64,000 bases of DNA. Source: Unio delphinus (Eukaryota; Mollusca; Bivalvia; Unionida; Unionidae). Of this stretch, positions 42,848 through 57,334 are shown piece by piece. Every line of letters starts with the position of its first letter. Position 1 is the stretch's first letter. The stretch covers positions 9,713,001 to 9,777,000 of the forward strand of contig JAQISU010000041.1 in assembly GCA_029339505.1 (NCBI GenBank). Direction: 5' to 3'. The translations under genes and the position numbers were made by a program. The notes beneath the pieces were generated by a model. The model saw only the letters and a list, made by a program, of their open reading frames with translations, was not told the DNA's origin and did not search any database.

Positions 42848-45425
42848 ATAGGTATAAAATACGCAAACAATTTAAAAGTAGCAAAATCATAATTAACGTC
42901 TCTCATTTGTAATTTGATGATTGTAAGTATATGTCTCAATCCTGTATCAATGCCAAAGGTTACATCTATATATCTTATTTTGCAGCGTTAAAAAAAGCCT
43001 TGAGTAATAGAAACGAGGAGCATGGAGAGCAGAACACGATTCGTGTCATTGTATGCAATCACGATGCCATTAATCCATTCCTAATTTGCCATTTCAATTT
43101 ATCAAAAATACAATTTATTATCGGCTTTATTTTTCTTTTTCACATTACTATTCGAGGTGTAAAAAAAATACGTTCTACTATATGCAATATGTATTGGTCT
43201 CTGTGGAAATAAGACTTGTCTACAACTCAGAAATAAGGCCGGTTTACAATTTCGAACATAATGCTAACCTACAACTCGGAAATAAGACAACTCAGTAAAA
43301 CGTTGCTCTTAAGATTACCGCAAACGTTCCTTTCGGTGAATGCAAACGAAATTATAGCTTTGTCTTACTGTGTCTCAATTTTTTATAAAGCTGCTGCTTG
43401 AGCGTAATTCACCGGAATGAATGGAGTACACTGCCATCATTTGGATTCTTAAGAGGATGTAATTAGTCTGTCTGATATAGTGATTCATGCACTTGAATAA
43501 ATGTGAAAATAACTCAGATATTTGAATATATATTTAAAATTTACATGAAACATCTGATATTACTACTTTTCACTTTTATGACTATATTGATCATGAATAG
43601 AAACGTAGTCCCATTCATGATAGTAAATTCAAAGGTTATGTCATGTGGTAGAGCAGAAAGAATGTCACTTTTTATCTGTATTATTTTCAACAATCCGTGC
43701 ATACCATTGCTAAACAGGTGGTACTACATTAAGCAACATAATGCTTTAATACAAAAATCAAACGATTATTGATGGTTAATTGATACATTAAACATTATTA
43801 TGGTTGAGGTACATCACAAGTTTGTATCGTTCAATATCTTTAAAGGACATACTAAAATGATTGCCAATTTATCTACAATGCTATTTATATTTAATTTTTA
43901 TTGGGAGTTTGTTTTTTCAAATGCTTATAATATGTAATGCTTAATTTTTAAACCATATTACATAGCTAATTGCTGTCTTTAATTGTATACATTAGATTTT
44001 AAGATAATTTTTATTTAGAGGAAAACATGTTTTCGTTTATTTTAGTTGAAGACATTGGCTTTACACGAGATATATCGGATCTAGATGATGTTTACTGTTT
44101 TAATTACTTAAATTGAAGTGAGGTGAAAATGAAAGAATGAACATTCTTTGCAATTTAGAATGTCTTTAAACGAACGTTGTTTCTTATCCTGATCATTTAT
44201 TGTGTCTTAGGTGTCCATATTAATATTGTTTCCATTAAAAATATAAATGTCTACATTAACTTAAAAAGTGGAATCAATCTTTACGTTTTGTTCAGTTTTA
44301 TATTAAAGGATGTATTTGTTTAAATTGTTTATTTTAATTACAAACTGTTTGTTAATACTTTGAGACTAAATAACGTTTTTAGAATGATTGTGAATTCATT
44401 AAGATACATCTTGGATTATATCGTTGTAATACTTCAAAACTGTTGCCACATCAAAACTTTCCCAGGTTTGTATTACAACAGCGCTTTCTGGTATATAATT
44501 ATTCGCAATTCTCTATTCTTCCATGCTTCTGATAAAACGTTTAGGAGCCTATGGGAATTAATTCCCAATACTGTTAATTTCGTTCTCAGCTTTCACTTTG
44601 TATTCAAGGGAAGTATATATCTTGTTGACCTTAACTAAACGTTTTTTTTTTGTTCTTGCTATTTTCTGTCATTTTCAGTATGACCATTTAGTCGTACCTC
44701 TTGTGTGTGCTTATGTCTGTATTATAATGTGAATGGTGTGTCCGTGATAACCTTCCAGTTTAGTTTGATAACAGAAGCTCCGTCTAATGTTTGATTCTTA
44801 CTTAGTTTTGGCTTGCAACCAAATGCATCCATTATTGGTTTAGTGCCGTTCCCAAACATGATTTTGAGTATGGTTGTAATCAATTGATAACGTTCTACTT
44901 TAAAGATATTTAGCATTCTCAGGACATTTAAGAAACTAAATTATTTAAATAGGCACAGGAACAGCTTCATAGGGTACCCTTTTTTTTTGGTGCACAATAC
45001 GTGAAACACTTATTCATTTTTATGATTTGAAGAACGTTTTGTGTTTATTCTATAAATATTACAAACCTCCATCTACTTCCATGCAAAATGTGGAATTTTA
45101 TAATCTGTACATAGGTTAGAATGTATCTTTTTCTTTAAAAAAATGTTTTAAACGTAAGAGCCCGTTCTATGTATTTTTTCATCAGTTACTACAAGCCATA
45201 TTTGATGAACTTTGTCTTTTATTGTATATTGTGTTATGTACAATCACCGTCTTTCTTCATTGAAAATATAATGTAACCTACAGAAGCAACAGTTATATGC
45301 ATGATGTCTGCAAATATCTAACATTGCAATATATTGAAATAAATAATCATACAAAACCTGAAAAAGTCACAAGGTAAACATTATCAGTAATCTTATAAAG
45401 ACCGATAAAGAAAGAACAGTGACTA
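42848..45425. repeat. Segmental duplication, copy 2 (no Polinton)
   Basis: Colinear with 1-806 joined to 18593-21205. The join corresponds to about 43725-43740. It lacks the Polinton, ~330 bp around it, and the ~950 bp at 19745-20700. Confidence 0.8.
44722..44905 (-). other. Conserved reading frame, partner of 19562-19738
   Basis: Open frame ending at TAA 44722 with KIMFGNG, DAFGCKPKLS and VITDTPFTL. It keeps frame and stop relative to copy 1 although the DNA has diverged. Candidate terminal exon on the minus strand. Confidence 0.4.
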
Positions 45426-45454
45426 GAATGCACATACTAAAAGAGGAAAGATAA

Positions 45455-45790
45455 CAATTTTCTCTCTTCTCTTTGCGTTTGCATTATTTTCTTCCGAAAC
45501 AGAGGGAATTCCAACTCTAATTCCAGCTTTCATTTTGAACTCTAATTCTTTAGTCTTCCGTCTGAATTAGAGTTACTAATCTCAAATTCATTCATCAAAT
45601 CCAGAACACTTTGATCAAGAATACCTTTTACCACCAAATATTTAACAAAATATTCACTACGTCTTGTTAAAAGGCTTCATAAAGATCATAATATCTGACA
45701 ACTTCAAGAGCTCTCACATTTTGAAAAACGAATTCTTCCTGGGTAGGATTTTAAAAAAAGTTCACCACTTTATATGAATTGGTGAAATCT
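45455..45790 (-). pseudogene. Second gag-like remnant
   Basis: Aligns at DNA level with 23110-23412 (for example CTTTATATGAATT against CTTTATATGTCAT at the start end, and the AATTCCA/TTCTAATTC coiled-coil end), but with several stops. It begins right after copy 2 of the duplication ends. Confidence 0.35.
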
Positions 45791-46539
45791 TGTTGTTTAT
45801 GCGGATGATTTCTCAAATATGTGAAATTAAAATATCAAGGACGAAACAAATTCCAAAGAAGACAAAATATTCAAAAGCAATTGTAATTTGTATGACATAT
45901 TTTAAACAAATTAGTGTCCGTGACGATTCCCCCCACCGAAGTGTTCTGTTATGATTCTTTGGTCTCCAAGTAACAGAAAAGAAGCCCAAAACCAAGACGT
46001 TTTGTAAATCAACAACGAATGTACTTTTCAATTGAATACATGATTCTACATGTCAGCAGTATGATGATCCAGTGCTAGACATCACAATAAACTGACACAA
46101 TGCAGGCATCGTAGCGATATGACAGAACAATTGTAAAAGCTATTTTTTAAAATATAAATCACACACATACACAGACAAATCCATTTACAACTGTAATTAT
46201 AGTCTCCTTTGGTCGTATAAATATTTGTCACGTGAAATAAACTTGTAGATGTTTAAACTTGGCAAACAACTGCCACTTGAAGTACACTTGTAAATGTATT
46301 AACTTTGTAATTAGTTGTTACGTGAAGTTGACTTGCATATGCATCGATTTGATACCACCTAATATCTTTCAAAATGAAATATATACATTAAGAAGCCTCC
46401 AAAATGCATCAACTCTACATGTTAAATAGGAGTATGTTTTGGACTAAGAAAAACAAGTCACAATTTGAGCTGTCAAAAACATTTATGAGTGTCCACACTG
46501 ATTAATGTACCCTAAAGATACTTACAGCACTAAATGCTT

Positions 46540-47430
46540 TCTTTTCTTTTTTATTAGTGTTAAGTAATGTAATATATTTTCTGTTATTAAATTTTATATT
46601 GGTCTCTTATTTCACGCATTGTTCTCATTTTTCATACACCGGCATTTTAAAACAAAAATCGTACTGATGTGTTTTCTTCAAATCTTGATATGGAGAATTT
46701 TACTCATTCAAATTTTACAAATAAACCTATAATTGTTAATTGTACATGTAAATTATCTACCTGAAAATAACGCAGAAATGCAACACGTATAAAACTAAAT
46801 TATACGTCGATTGTTCAGTTATCATATGTGTATTCTAAATACAATTCCTAGCGATATGAAATCTGCATCATACCAAGAAACACAGTGTTATTTCGATTAT
46901 GTGTTGATTAGCATTTCCCTTTTGTTTCCGTTTACCGCACTTTTCATAGTGTTAATTTCTGTCTTTCTGTGCATCAGGGTGAAAATATTTCCATGCACAC
47001 TTAATGCCGACTAACTCTTTTCTATAGTAGTAGAAAAATTCCGATCACGATACCTGATATGAATTCACGCAAGTTAACGACATGACTAGGAACTGAACTA
47101 TCGCCTTGAATCTGGGGCGTTGGGTCTTCTGATGAGGATGGCGGAGAAAGTAGGAACTAGGAGAAGATAAATGACTAGTCAGTAAGCATCAATGTTAAAT
47201 GACTTCTATTTTATTTTCAATACTGTATGCATCCAAATTTGCAACACCATTTCAACTCTACAAAGGGGAAAGACAATATTTGTCTTAAATCATTCGTCGA
47301 AAATGCAGAATTCGATAAAAACTGGTACTAACGTCATGGAACATGGTAACAACTGGTACCAAGATCATGGTAGAGTCGAATGCCCTTTACGGTATCATAG
47401 TTGGTAGCGTTAAATTTTCAGACAATGATG
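46540..47430. repeat. Duplicated segment A
   Basis: Colinear with 58560-59530: shared CGATTGTTCAGTTAT-like block, ACCGCATTTTTCAT-like block, GAAAGTAGGAAC and AACTGGTACCAAGATCATG-like blocks. An open frame at 46811-47014 contains a hydrophobic segment (LISISLLFPFTALFIVLIS). It could be an exon, but the paralog does not keep it. Confidence 0.6.
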
Positions 47431-48709
47431 CAATGATTATAATGAAAGGAAAGCAGTAAGACACCATAATTGTTTTAGAAAGATATTAAAGGGATTTTGA
47501 AAATCATAAAATGATAAATAGGGAACAAACTTCTCTTTCACTGTGGAATGAAATATTTAGCTAACATGCATGCATAATATGGTGTATGTAAGTTCCGTTA
47601 CATTGATTTGTTTTTGATTTCTTCATGTGCAAAGCCTTCAAAAGTTTACTCCCGAACAAAACAATATGCTAGGCCAGGGCAAAGTAATTGACGGTGACAT
47701 ACAGAGAAATGTGCCACAATGGCATATTTACTGGGATATTTTTCTCGGCCACCCCATCCCCGTCTCCCTCCTCTATAATTTCATTATTTAAATAACCATT
47801 TCTTTTAATATGGAGCCATTCTCATTACTTACAGCACTCTGTAGTCTGATCATGTGACACACGCTGTGAAGATTTTGATGCTGTTTATGGAAATTTCTCT
47901 GGGCTTCCGGTTGCCGGCACAAAACTATTCCATTTCATGGTAACTGGGTCTCAGTGACTTGATGGGACTCAGTTACTTATACATTTACTACGCTGTTGAC
48001 GTCAGGATTCATGTAATGTGGATAGTGATAAAACACCGTGTATACCACAGGCCACGTGACTTCTTTGATGTCATCGTGGGGACATTGTAAGGTTAATGTA
48101 TTGTTATTATTTTAAATGAATTTGTGTTATTGTTGTTACATACTTGAGGACACCCGCTTTGAATATCAGAAGCGTTTACTCTCAACACGTATGGTAGAAC
48201 GATTTCAATCAAATATATATTGACGAAATATAAATAACTGTTGATTTTAAGACCACAGTGATGAATTGTTTCACAAAGGGAAATAATCAATCACGAAACT
48301 GGAAAAAGAACCGTTCATGTTTGTTCATAAAAGCGGATTCAGAAATACTGTTCCACGGGAAGTGGGAGGAGAGGGAGCACATTTGTTGACAGTTATTTTA
48401 TTTATATTCAAACTCTGGCCGGAGCAGTGTGGGGTGGGGTGGCTCGATCCAAGAAAGCTCTTGCATGTTATGTATTTCCATGACATAAATTTATATATCT
48501 TCCAGTTTCTAGCGGATCTGCCCCTCGGTTATAAATGCGTTTTAAAAAGGCGATTTTTCAGAGCAAAAATGTCAGTGTTTCTTTCCTCATTTTTGTATAA
48601 TTGGTTAATAGGATAGTCAACATACTTATTAATACACTACTGTGGAGGTCTGAGGTTTTAGGCACAATGTAGTTTTTCCTCAATGTTTGTAAAACATAAT
48701 TTACTCCAG

Positions 48710-48848
48710 TGTTCTACAACTTGGCAAACATCCTATAAAGTAAATGCTCTGCAACTTGGTAAACATTATAAAAAGTACGTGTTCTACAACTTGGCGAACA
48801 TTATATAAAGTACGTGGTCATCAACTTAGAACACATTATATAAAGCAT
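48710..48848. repeat. ~36-bp minisatellite
   Basis: Four units of TGTTCTACAACTTGGCAAAC plus ATTATATAAAGTACG. Confidence 0.75.
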
Positions 48849-49504
48849 TGTATGTTAATTAGGAGGGACTTGCGGTGATTATTGAGGTTTATAAATGTGT
48901 AGTTGCATTTGGTTTGGTTATGTGGGTGCAACGACATTTTTCAGCACATTATAGATTATACATTGCGGCCAGTATATTTGGTTGAAACCTTCCCTAGTAA
49001 GAGCTTCCATCTTCCGGGTCGATTCCGATTAGAAATCTCTGCGTAGATAAGTATACCCATAGCCTGACTTAATGTACACGCTCAACGAACACCTTGATAG
49101 TATATACCCCTCATAATTAAAGATTTTTTTTTCAAACGGAAGAACGTAAAACGCAAGGCTCAATATAATTCATATATGTTACCTTTAATACGGTTTTCGC
49201 TGTATGAAAATAATTCCTTGCTGCGACTCTCGGGCCATTTTACTATTCCAAACGTAGCACTCATGGGGAGTTTGATACCCAAGGGTGTAGACCTATATAT
49301 TGTTTATTTGAGCACCTGCAATTGTATCCATAGCAATCTGGCACGTGCCCCTTGTGGTCCGCTCTCCCACCAAACAAAATGGGCCTAGATTTACAAATGC
49401 TAAAATTATAATCTTTCCTTTAGTACTGACTTGATGACTGTTCTTCCACTTCAAAAAATCTTAGTTTAAATTATCAAGTTTATAAATTATGTACATGTTG
49501 TTTC

Positions 49505-49680
49505 TGTATCTTTCCGTGTGCCTTTTTTAGTTTCTGTCTACACGTATCTTTCCGTGTGCCTCTTTTAGTTTCTGTCTACACGTTATCTCTGTATCTTTTC
49601 GTGTGCCTCTTTATGTTTCTGTCTAAACGTTATCTCTGTATCTTTCCGTGTGCCTCTTTATGTTTATGTCTACATGTTCT
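49505..49680. repeat. ~47-bp minisatellite
   Basis: About four units of ATCTTTCCGTGTGCCTCTTT, then GTTTCTGTCTACACGTTATC. Confidence 0.8.
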
Positions 49681-49689
49681 TACTACATT

Positions 49690-52600
49690 TCTCTATATGC
49701 CTTTCTGTTTCATCTTTACTTTGTAGGTCTTTCCCCCAACTCTCTTCCTTATGTCAGCTTGTCTGGCTGTACGTCTGTACATCTATTCATTTCTATAAGT
49801 ATCCGCCACAATCCTTATCGCGCCGATCTGTATTTATATATGACTGTATGTCTATCCGATGCGTTTTTTTCCAATTCACCGTTGTGTCTGGTAAACCCAT
49901 TTTCATTAAACTGTTTCAACTATACTTGGATGGTGACCTTTGACACTAATATATGCTTAAATTACTGTGAATCATGAATATTGCAATTCCTAGTATATCA
50001 GGGACCAGTTATCTACTTGATATACAAGTCTTTCATGCATGAATAATATATTCACGGGTTCTATGTGTCAAACGAATTTCCAAACCACAAAACTAAAAGA
50101 TTTTGAAGAGGGTCTATAAAGAATTGAATAGGAACAAATACGGCCTTTCCACCATGTTTTCCTGAAGAATAATAAACGACCAAAATCGATAAGACCATAG
50201 CTTAGTATTAAACGCATAAATGGGTAGTCGTGCCATTCGCCTACTGACGTCACCCTTATTATGAGAAAATTACTCCAACCGTCACGGGGAACCGGAGTAT
50301 CGGATTTCATTCGAAACTTGCTATTTGCAAGAGTTACTCGGAACGACCCTATAATGTAGCTAACGTTAGCTTTAGAACGACTTAGACCAACGGGACTTAC
50401 CAAATGACCATCTGCGTCTCCGAGAAAGAATGATGGGGAATTATCTTCGGATTATCTTTTTTCCAACGCTGCTTCTTTGGACAAAAGTTTATTTTGGAAA
50501 CTAATCACCAACCACTGGCATATTTAGCACAACCTAAGTTGACAAATGGACGGTTATTGAGGAGGTAAGTATTTCTTCAGCAGTACCAGGTCCGGATATA
50601 TAAAGGATAGCAATAATGTTGGGGAGGTTTGTTTAAGTAGAATAGATAGTCTGAAGTGAAGAGTTCAACTGAGGACGTTTAGGAGGTAAACATGGATTGC
50701 ATCTCTAAAATTACGATTGCATAATTTGAATCTTCATGATTATGCCTTCGTAATGGTGCGAAATTGTGTTGATAATTTCGCATTATATTCTGTCATGTCA
50801 TTATATTATGTCGTGCCACCATGATTCCTTATGAACTAGGCTGACAATAATTTGGCATTTTGTAATAGGTAACCTCTCTTGTTTGGAGGTATATGTGAAT
50901 TCTAATTAGAGCACATTTGATAAGGGCAAAACCATGTTAGCGTGAGGTCATGTAACGGGAAATGACAAAGCTAAGATAAACTAGACCAAACCTTTGGGTA
51001 ATTCTTTGACCGTCTGAGGTCATTAAACGATATTTTCCACAATAGTTATTAATAAAGGCGACATAGAGAGAATTATTTTGACTTGAATGGGAGTATTACA
51101 ACTTTAAGGCTGTTAGATAAAGTAATCATGATTGCTTAAGCTAAACGAGGGGGTGTTCCCCAGAGAAAATGCCAAGTTTTACCTAATCTCCTTCATCAAA
51201 TTAGTTAACTTTCTGACGGGAGCCAGACTTTGAGCTTCTGGAAATAATAAGTATTACTGGTTAGATTGTCCAAGGGACATGTGAAGGAATGTTGATGACA
51301 CTAAAGGATAAAGATTCAACTGCAGAGTAAGAGATAGTCTTAATAAAGCACAAGGAAAGTCGTAATTGCATATGATTTGTTCAATAATGTAAGTTAGTAA
51401 TTTTCTGGGAATTTTTTTGTTTAAAATTCATATTTTAATTTTCTTGAATTCCGAAAATAGTAGTACATTCATTTGTCTTGATTGTAGTTGAAATCACGTA
51501 GTGTAATTATTTGATGCATTATACTGATACACATTGTGAAAATTAATTTGTTTTGAATGTTAAAGTAATCATGTTTGCAACAGAGATACGCATTTCATCT
51601 TATACGAATTGTTAGAATTAAATTATTTGTTTAAAATATTTGTATTATGTGTACTGAGAATTGATTTTCTATGTCTGGAAATGTATGCCCATTAATTGCT
51701 AATTAGCAAGGAACGTAGTTATGACATGGAGTGAGGAATATTAGATCGTTTGTGTAATTAGGTTGTGAATCCTTTCAACCAAGAGTCGATGGTGTTGGCA
51801 TTATAAACGTGTGTCGACTGATATAGTCAGCTTGTAATTTATAGTCCGCAGCGGGGTATAAAGGATCTCGAAAAGGTCTATTTATATCATAATTCCAGTT
51901 AAAAATGAAAGTAGCCGTTAGGAAACAAACACATAAATTTTCGGTTATAGTATAGGTTCTTAGTGTACTAGTATCGATTTGCGAACTGAACTTACCTTAG
52001 TTCTGTTGGATTACCTTAATACAATATATAACGCATAATGAATGCAATTATTATTCGATATCAGAAAGGAAAGACATGACATATTTTTTAAATATTTTTT
52101 TTTGGGGGGGGGAGGGTGATCAACCAGGTGATGCTGTCATTCGGCGATTTGAGCTCAATCAGTCATCGGTGTAACAGAACGGCTTATTGAATTTAGCATA
52201 AACTGTGTAATGTTGTTAAATAAAGTGAATCATTCACCGTGGTCTAACATATTCAATATAACTATAACAAAAACACCATAAGGAGTGGAGATCTTACATC
52301 ATCTAACCTCTTACAAAATTTACTTTAAAAATTGTAACACTAGCATGGCCGATTTCGTACTTATATTTCAAATTTGGTACGTTTACAGTTTTAGTTTTAT
52401 ATTGCCGTTTTCACTTTTTTGGGGACAGTCACGGTGGATCCAACAGGTTATAATATTTGTTAGAAGTTTGTAGTCTAATTGTACTTAAGCGAATGAATTA
52501 GTTGAAGAATTCCTTTGAATTTCATAATAACACATGAATCACTTTTGAGTAGCTGCGTAGAACGCATAACACTAATGGATAGCTTTGACATGTTATTATT

Positions 52601-53427
52601 TGTACCAAGTTTCAATTAGTCATGGTTTTAAGTTTACAATGTTTATATAACTAGTTAAAGACATAAATAAATGTCAAAATATATGTGCACACATTGTGAC
52701 ATTTTATAAATGAAATATGACACCCGACTTCTGAGTAACAGCAACCTTTCTACATGGAAATCTTTTTGGGAGTTGGTCTGTGTAGTTAGCAAGTAGACTC
52801 TTTTATCAATAAGTCATTCTATTTCGGAAATTGTCTTTCCTCTTTATTTTTATTATTTAGTGTAGCTTGTTTCCAATATTAGATAAATATAAGTATAAGC
52901 TACTGGTCACATGCAATTAGTACATAGATCAATTAGCGTTTACAGAAACAACTTGAAAATGGACATCTAAATAAGTGTTTCAATAAATTATAGGAAGTAA
53001 CGGAAAGTATTTTTACACTACCAAACATCAGCAACAACAAAAACAACAACAAAACAGCAGTATTTAAATAATCTAACGTACGGCCATAAATGTCCAGAAT
53101 CATATACATCAATTGTAGACACAAATTAAACATAACAAAATGAAAATACGAAGTTACAGGACAGGTCAGTAAACTCACGCTTTTCATGATCACTTGTTAC
53201 GAAAATACAGGATTGGTCCGTGAGCCGAAGTGTAAGTAACAGTTCAGTGGCATTATAGAAAGTAATTGCTCATTTCAGACAAACAAAGTTTCGTCATGCT
53301 GTAAAAGAAATATTTTCTTAGCCCCTTTTTTCAAATTTTTAACTCCTTTTCTTTGATTCTTATATTTGTGATAGTGATTTTGGTTTTGGTCCAGAGAACT
53401 TTAGTCCTTAGCCTGGCTCTTTAATCA
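49690..53427. other. Mostly non-coding
   Basis: No gene supported. 50068-50403 (minus) is open for 111 codons and less AT-rich than its surroundings but has no motif. A G-run (ten G) lies near 52105. Confidence 0.35.
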
Positions 53428-53966
53428 CCTGGTCAGCCTATCGCCCGTTCTATTGAAATTCTGATGTAAACCATGGTTTATCACCTGGCCAACCTATGAC
53501 CCTTACTACTAGAATTTCTGATGTAATCCTTGGTTTATGACCTGGCCAACCTATTACCCTTTCTATTAGAATTTCTGATGTAATCCTTGGTTTATCACCT
53601 GGCCAACCTATGACCCTTTCTATTGGAATTTCTGATGTAAACCTTGGTTTATGACCTGGCCAACCTATGACCCTTTCTATTAGAATTTCTGATGTAATCC
53701 TTGGTTTATCACCTGGCCAACCTATGACCCTTTCTATTAGAATTTCTGATGTAAACCTTGGTTTATGACCTGGCCAACCTGTGACCCTTTCTATTAGAAT
53801 TTCTAATGTAAACCTTGATTTATGACCTGGCCAACCTATGACCGTTTCTATTAGAATTTCTGATGTAATCCTTGGTTTCTCACCTGGCCATCTTATGACC
53901 CTTTCTATTGGAATTTCTGATGTAAAACCTTGGTTTATGACCTGGCCAATCTATGACCCTTTCTAG
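53428..53966. repeat. 57-bp minisatellite with alternating subtypes
   Basis: About 9.4 units beginning CCTGGCCAACCTATGACCCT. Units end alternately in AATCCTTGGTTTATCA and AAACCTTGGTTTATGA, giving a partial 114-bp higher-order period. Confidence 0.85.
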
Positions 53967-54949
53967 TTAATTCGAACATTTAGCAATATTAGAAAAGTAA
54001 AATGTAAACGCTTTGAATGTGTGATCAACACTTATACCGCCAGGAAAGAGTTGAGTTCGATTTTGTGACATAAACAAACGCACATAATCTATCAAAATGT
54101 TCTGCCTTGTAAATCCAAAGAGATGTCTTAAAAGTAAAGATGACCTTGACGGGTGAATCTATAATAAGAAAGGTGGCCTTATGTCCACTGATGTTAGTTT
54201 CAATAGGGGCTACACCAAGTCAGTTACATGTGTGCTGTCCCATTATACTTAGATCAAGTTGAGAGTTTCTACAAGAATGGGCTCAGTAGTTATGTCAAGC
54301 AGTTTCTAAAGGCTTCCCCTTATTTAGGTTGCGGTGGGGTGCTCCCAATATTATTTCAAATTATTGCAGAAGACCCACCCTGACTGGTTTCTGTCAGACG
54401 TTAAAGTAACGAAATAGAGATGCAAAGCTCCGAACACCCAGTCGGCGGTGCCGACAGTTCAATTAATGAATACACAAAATGTGAAATTCAAATAAACAAC
54501 AATTTAATATCATTCAGTAACATATGGTCATTTCTCAGATCAAATACAAAAACAAATACAAATACAAAAACCGTATCACTCGTCTCTCACTCGACCGAGT
54601 GACGGCCTATTTAATCATCTGACTTAGTGTGACATATTTTCCTCCTGTCCTCTGTTCCTACTCATCGCTATTATGCTTTCACTCCAGTCCGTCCAACGTC
54701 TGCCTCCGTTCTTCATTTTAATTTGTCTCCGAGAGACTCGGAACCAACTGCACTAGGGTATTTACCACTGTCTCCAACAGTTCATCTGGTCCATAAAAGC
54801 TTCCTGTACGAACACACAAGGACACTAGCATAGTATATTCCTCTAGCTATGTAGACTCCAACTAAACAACATCATCAGATAAGCCATTACCTTCTTTGGT
54901 CACGCATTCGTGCACATCGAAATATTCATTTTCTATGATATTTGTACAA
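53967..54949. other. Non-coding, nothing recognised
   Basis: Includes a short (AAATAC)n tract at 54540-54572. No gene supported. Confidence 0.35.
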
Positions 54950-54950
54950 G

Positions 54951-55013
<63 letters not shown>
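54950..55013. repeat. (TA)n microsatellite
   Basis: About 31 TA units. Confidence 0.95.
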
Positions 55014-55017
<4 letters not shown>

Positions 55018-56805
55018 CAATCTTATTAAACAGAACAAAATCACACAATCAGACGCATTTATGTACATTTTACATCTACATAGTGTATACAGATATCCAC
55101 ACATCCATACAATGATATATCTTTTCACATGATACTCCTACAAAGTATACATAAATAGACAAATCCCAATTAACAAATGTTACACACTTCAACCATTATA
55201 AAAAGTTATAATTCAATTCGACATTTGCAAATCTAGAATATAACATGAATAAATGCACGAGGTTACTACGAATTAACTAAATAGCGAATTACAATATTAC
55301 ATTTACATAGACATTGCTGATATCTCAAAATATGCATGTAGATCAAACACTACGAATAAATCAAACCCTACATAGGGTAATTCTACATACTAATGTATAC
55401 ATACTGCAATAATTAGAGTACAATTTTTTTTCCGTAATATATTACATAAATCAAAAATATAGTCACTGACCTGTACTGAATCTCCTTGTAATTCCCAGAA
55501 TAACAAGTTTCCCGCCAATTTCTAATGACGTCTGTGTAGATTATCTTCCATTGTATTTCCCGCAAGATGGTTTAGAGACTACTAACGTTTAGTTCTCAAG
55601 ATAAGATATTTCAGCTTGCGGTTATAATGTTGGCCACGCCTTGCTCAACGTCGAGTGGATGTTGATTCACCCCTAATTACCATACACTTCTCCTTCCTCA
55701 ACAGTTTTTCAATAGTTAATTTACGACCCCAACTTGATGTTTATTTAATCTGAACACGTAATTTCATCACTTACCTGTGAACCATGTTTTGGCCATGTTA
55801 TGTAACTGGCTTGCCCAGAATAAGGCTCCAGTTACGAGTTACTATGCCCATGTCAAATAACCGGCTTGACACCGCATTGCTTGCTGAACTGATCTTCATA
55901 CATTTATGGCGCGAAATTATAGCCTCCGGGTCTAGCTTATGCATGTTGCAATCTGGTTATTTTCCTTACAACGTGAAACAGTTATATAAGGTAATTGCGT
56001 TAATGCTGAAACAATAGACATATGGAAACAACTTTAGTAAAATCTACAGTCCCGTCACAAAGGAGAATAACATGTGATGTGCCATCTAAAACTACACTAA
56101 TAGTTCGTTCAAGGCTAGACAACAGTGTGTATCCAAATATTATGTGCAAAATATAATTTTCGTCATAATGTGGATCAGTACTGGTTTCAGAATTCTTTTA
56201 GAATAACATCAACCATAAAAGAACAAATGAAAAGAAATGATCAGTAACCAAATCACTCAAAGCACTGCTGTTATATACTTGCCTTGATCGACATCTTTAA
56301 TATAAGAGAAACAATGTGTGTCATATGTATCCAAACAGATTTCATAAATAGTTGGAGGTGAATAGAATTTTTATAAAATATATCGACCTATACCAGCTGT
56401 AATTATTTTTAGGTTTATGTGTGTGGCGAGTTGATGTGGGAACAAAGGCGAAATCAAAGGAATGGAAGGCAGGACTGCAAAGCGCACGCCAAAATTGATG
56501 ACGTGAAAACTCAAGTGATATCATAGGGGTATATTATACGATCACACCAGATAATTTGTTTCTTCCGGAACATATTCTCGTGTACATCTTAATTCACAGT
56601 CAATATACAATCATTACTCACTAAATACATACGAAATCTTCATGTCGATAATTCAACGATTCTTCTCTCTTCTAGACTAAATAATAATAACCAGAGACAG
56701 GGTATTTTCTAGGAAGATTACATGTCACTATAAACTTATTATTTGCCAAGATTACATTTTACAGTATGTTCAATCAGTGTATCTGGTTTTATTTTTATAG
56801 CAAAT
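55014..56805. other. Non-coding, nothing recognised
   Basis: No supported gene or element. Confidence 0.35.
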
Positions 56806-57085
56806 GTATCGTCTTGTTATTTATCTAGTGTTTTTAATAACGAGATATCGTAATGTGATAATACTGTGTTTTTGATAACGAATATATCGTCTTGTGATTA
56901 TACAAGAATTTTTGAAAGCGAAGATACCGTCTTGTGATCGAAAGGTGTTTTTGATTGCAAAGGTAGCGTCTTATGATCATAGAGGACGTTTTTATTGTGA
57001 ATGTATCGTCTTGTGATCGTTTAAGTGTTTTTCATAGCAAAGATATCGTTTTGTAATCGCACAGGTGTCTTGTAATCGTGCTAAT
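56806..57085. repeat. ~44-bp degenerate minisatellite
   Basis: About six units with ATCGTCTTGTGAT and GTGTTTTTGATAGC(A/G)A blocks. Confidence 0.7.
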
Positions 57086-57334
57086 GGAGGAATTCAAAGA
57101 ATCAGCAGAAAAACAGCGACGTTCGACCAAATGCCCATGAGTGTTTTGGAATAGTTGACCGAACGCGGGACTATAAGGCACATATCTAACATGTTATCGT
57201 TGTAGCAAAATCACTTTGATTGAATTAATAAAACCATTTCGTTCCATTAACAACGAGGTAGTAAGGTTTGCTTGAAATAATTTTCATTCACTCGTATTAT
57301 TGTCAGGAGAAAACATGCGCTCTTCATGGTCACT

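Noticed and set aside
50068..50403. 111-codon minus-strand frame as a gene
   Set aside because: No motif, no clear splice or promoter context; left as unannotated open sequence.
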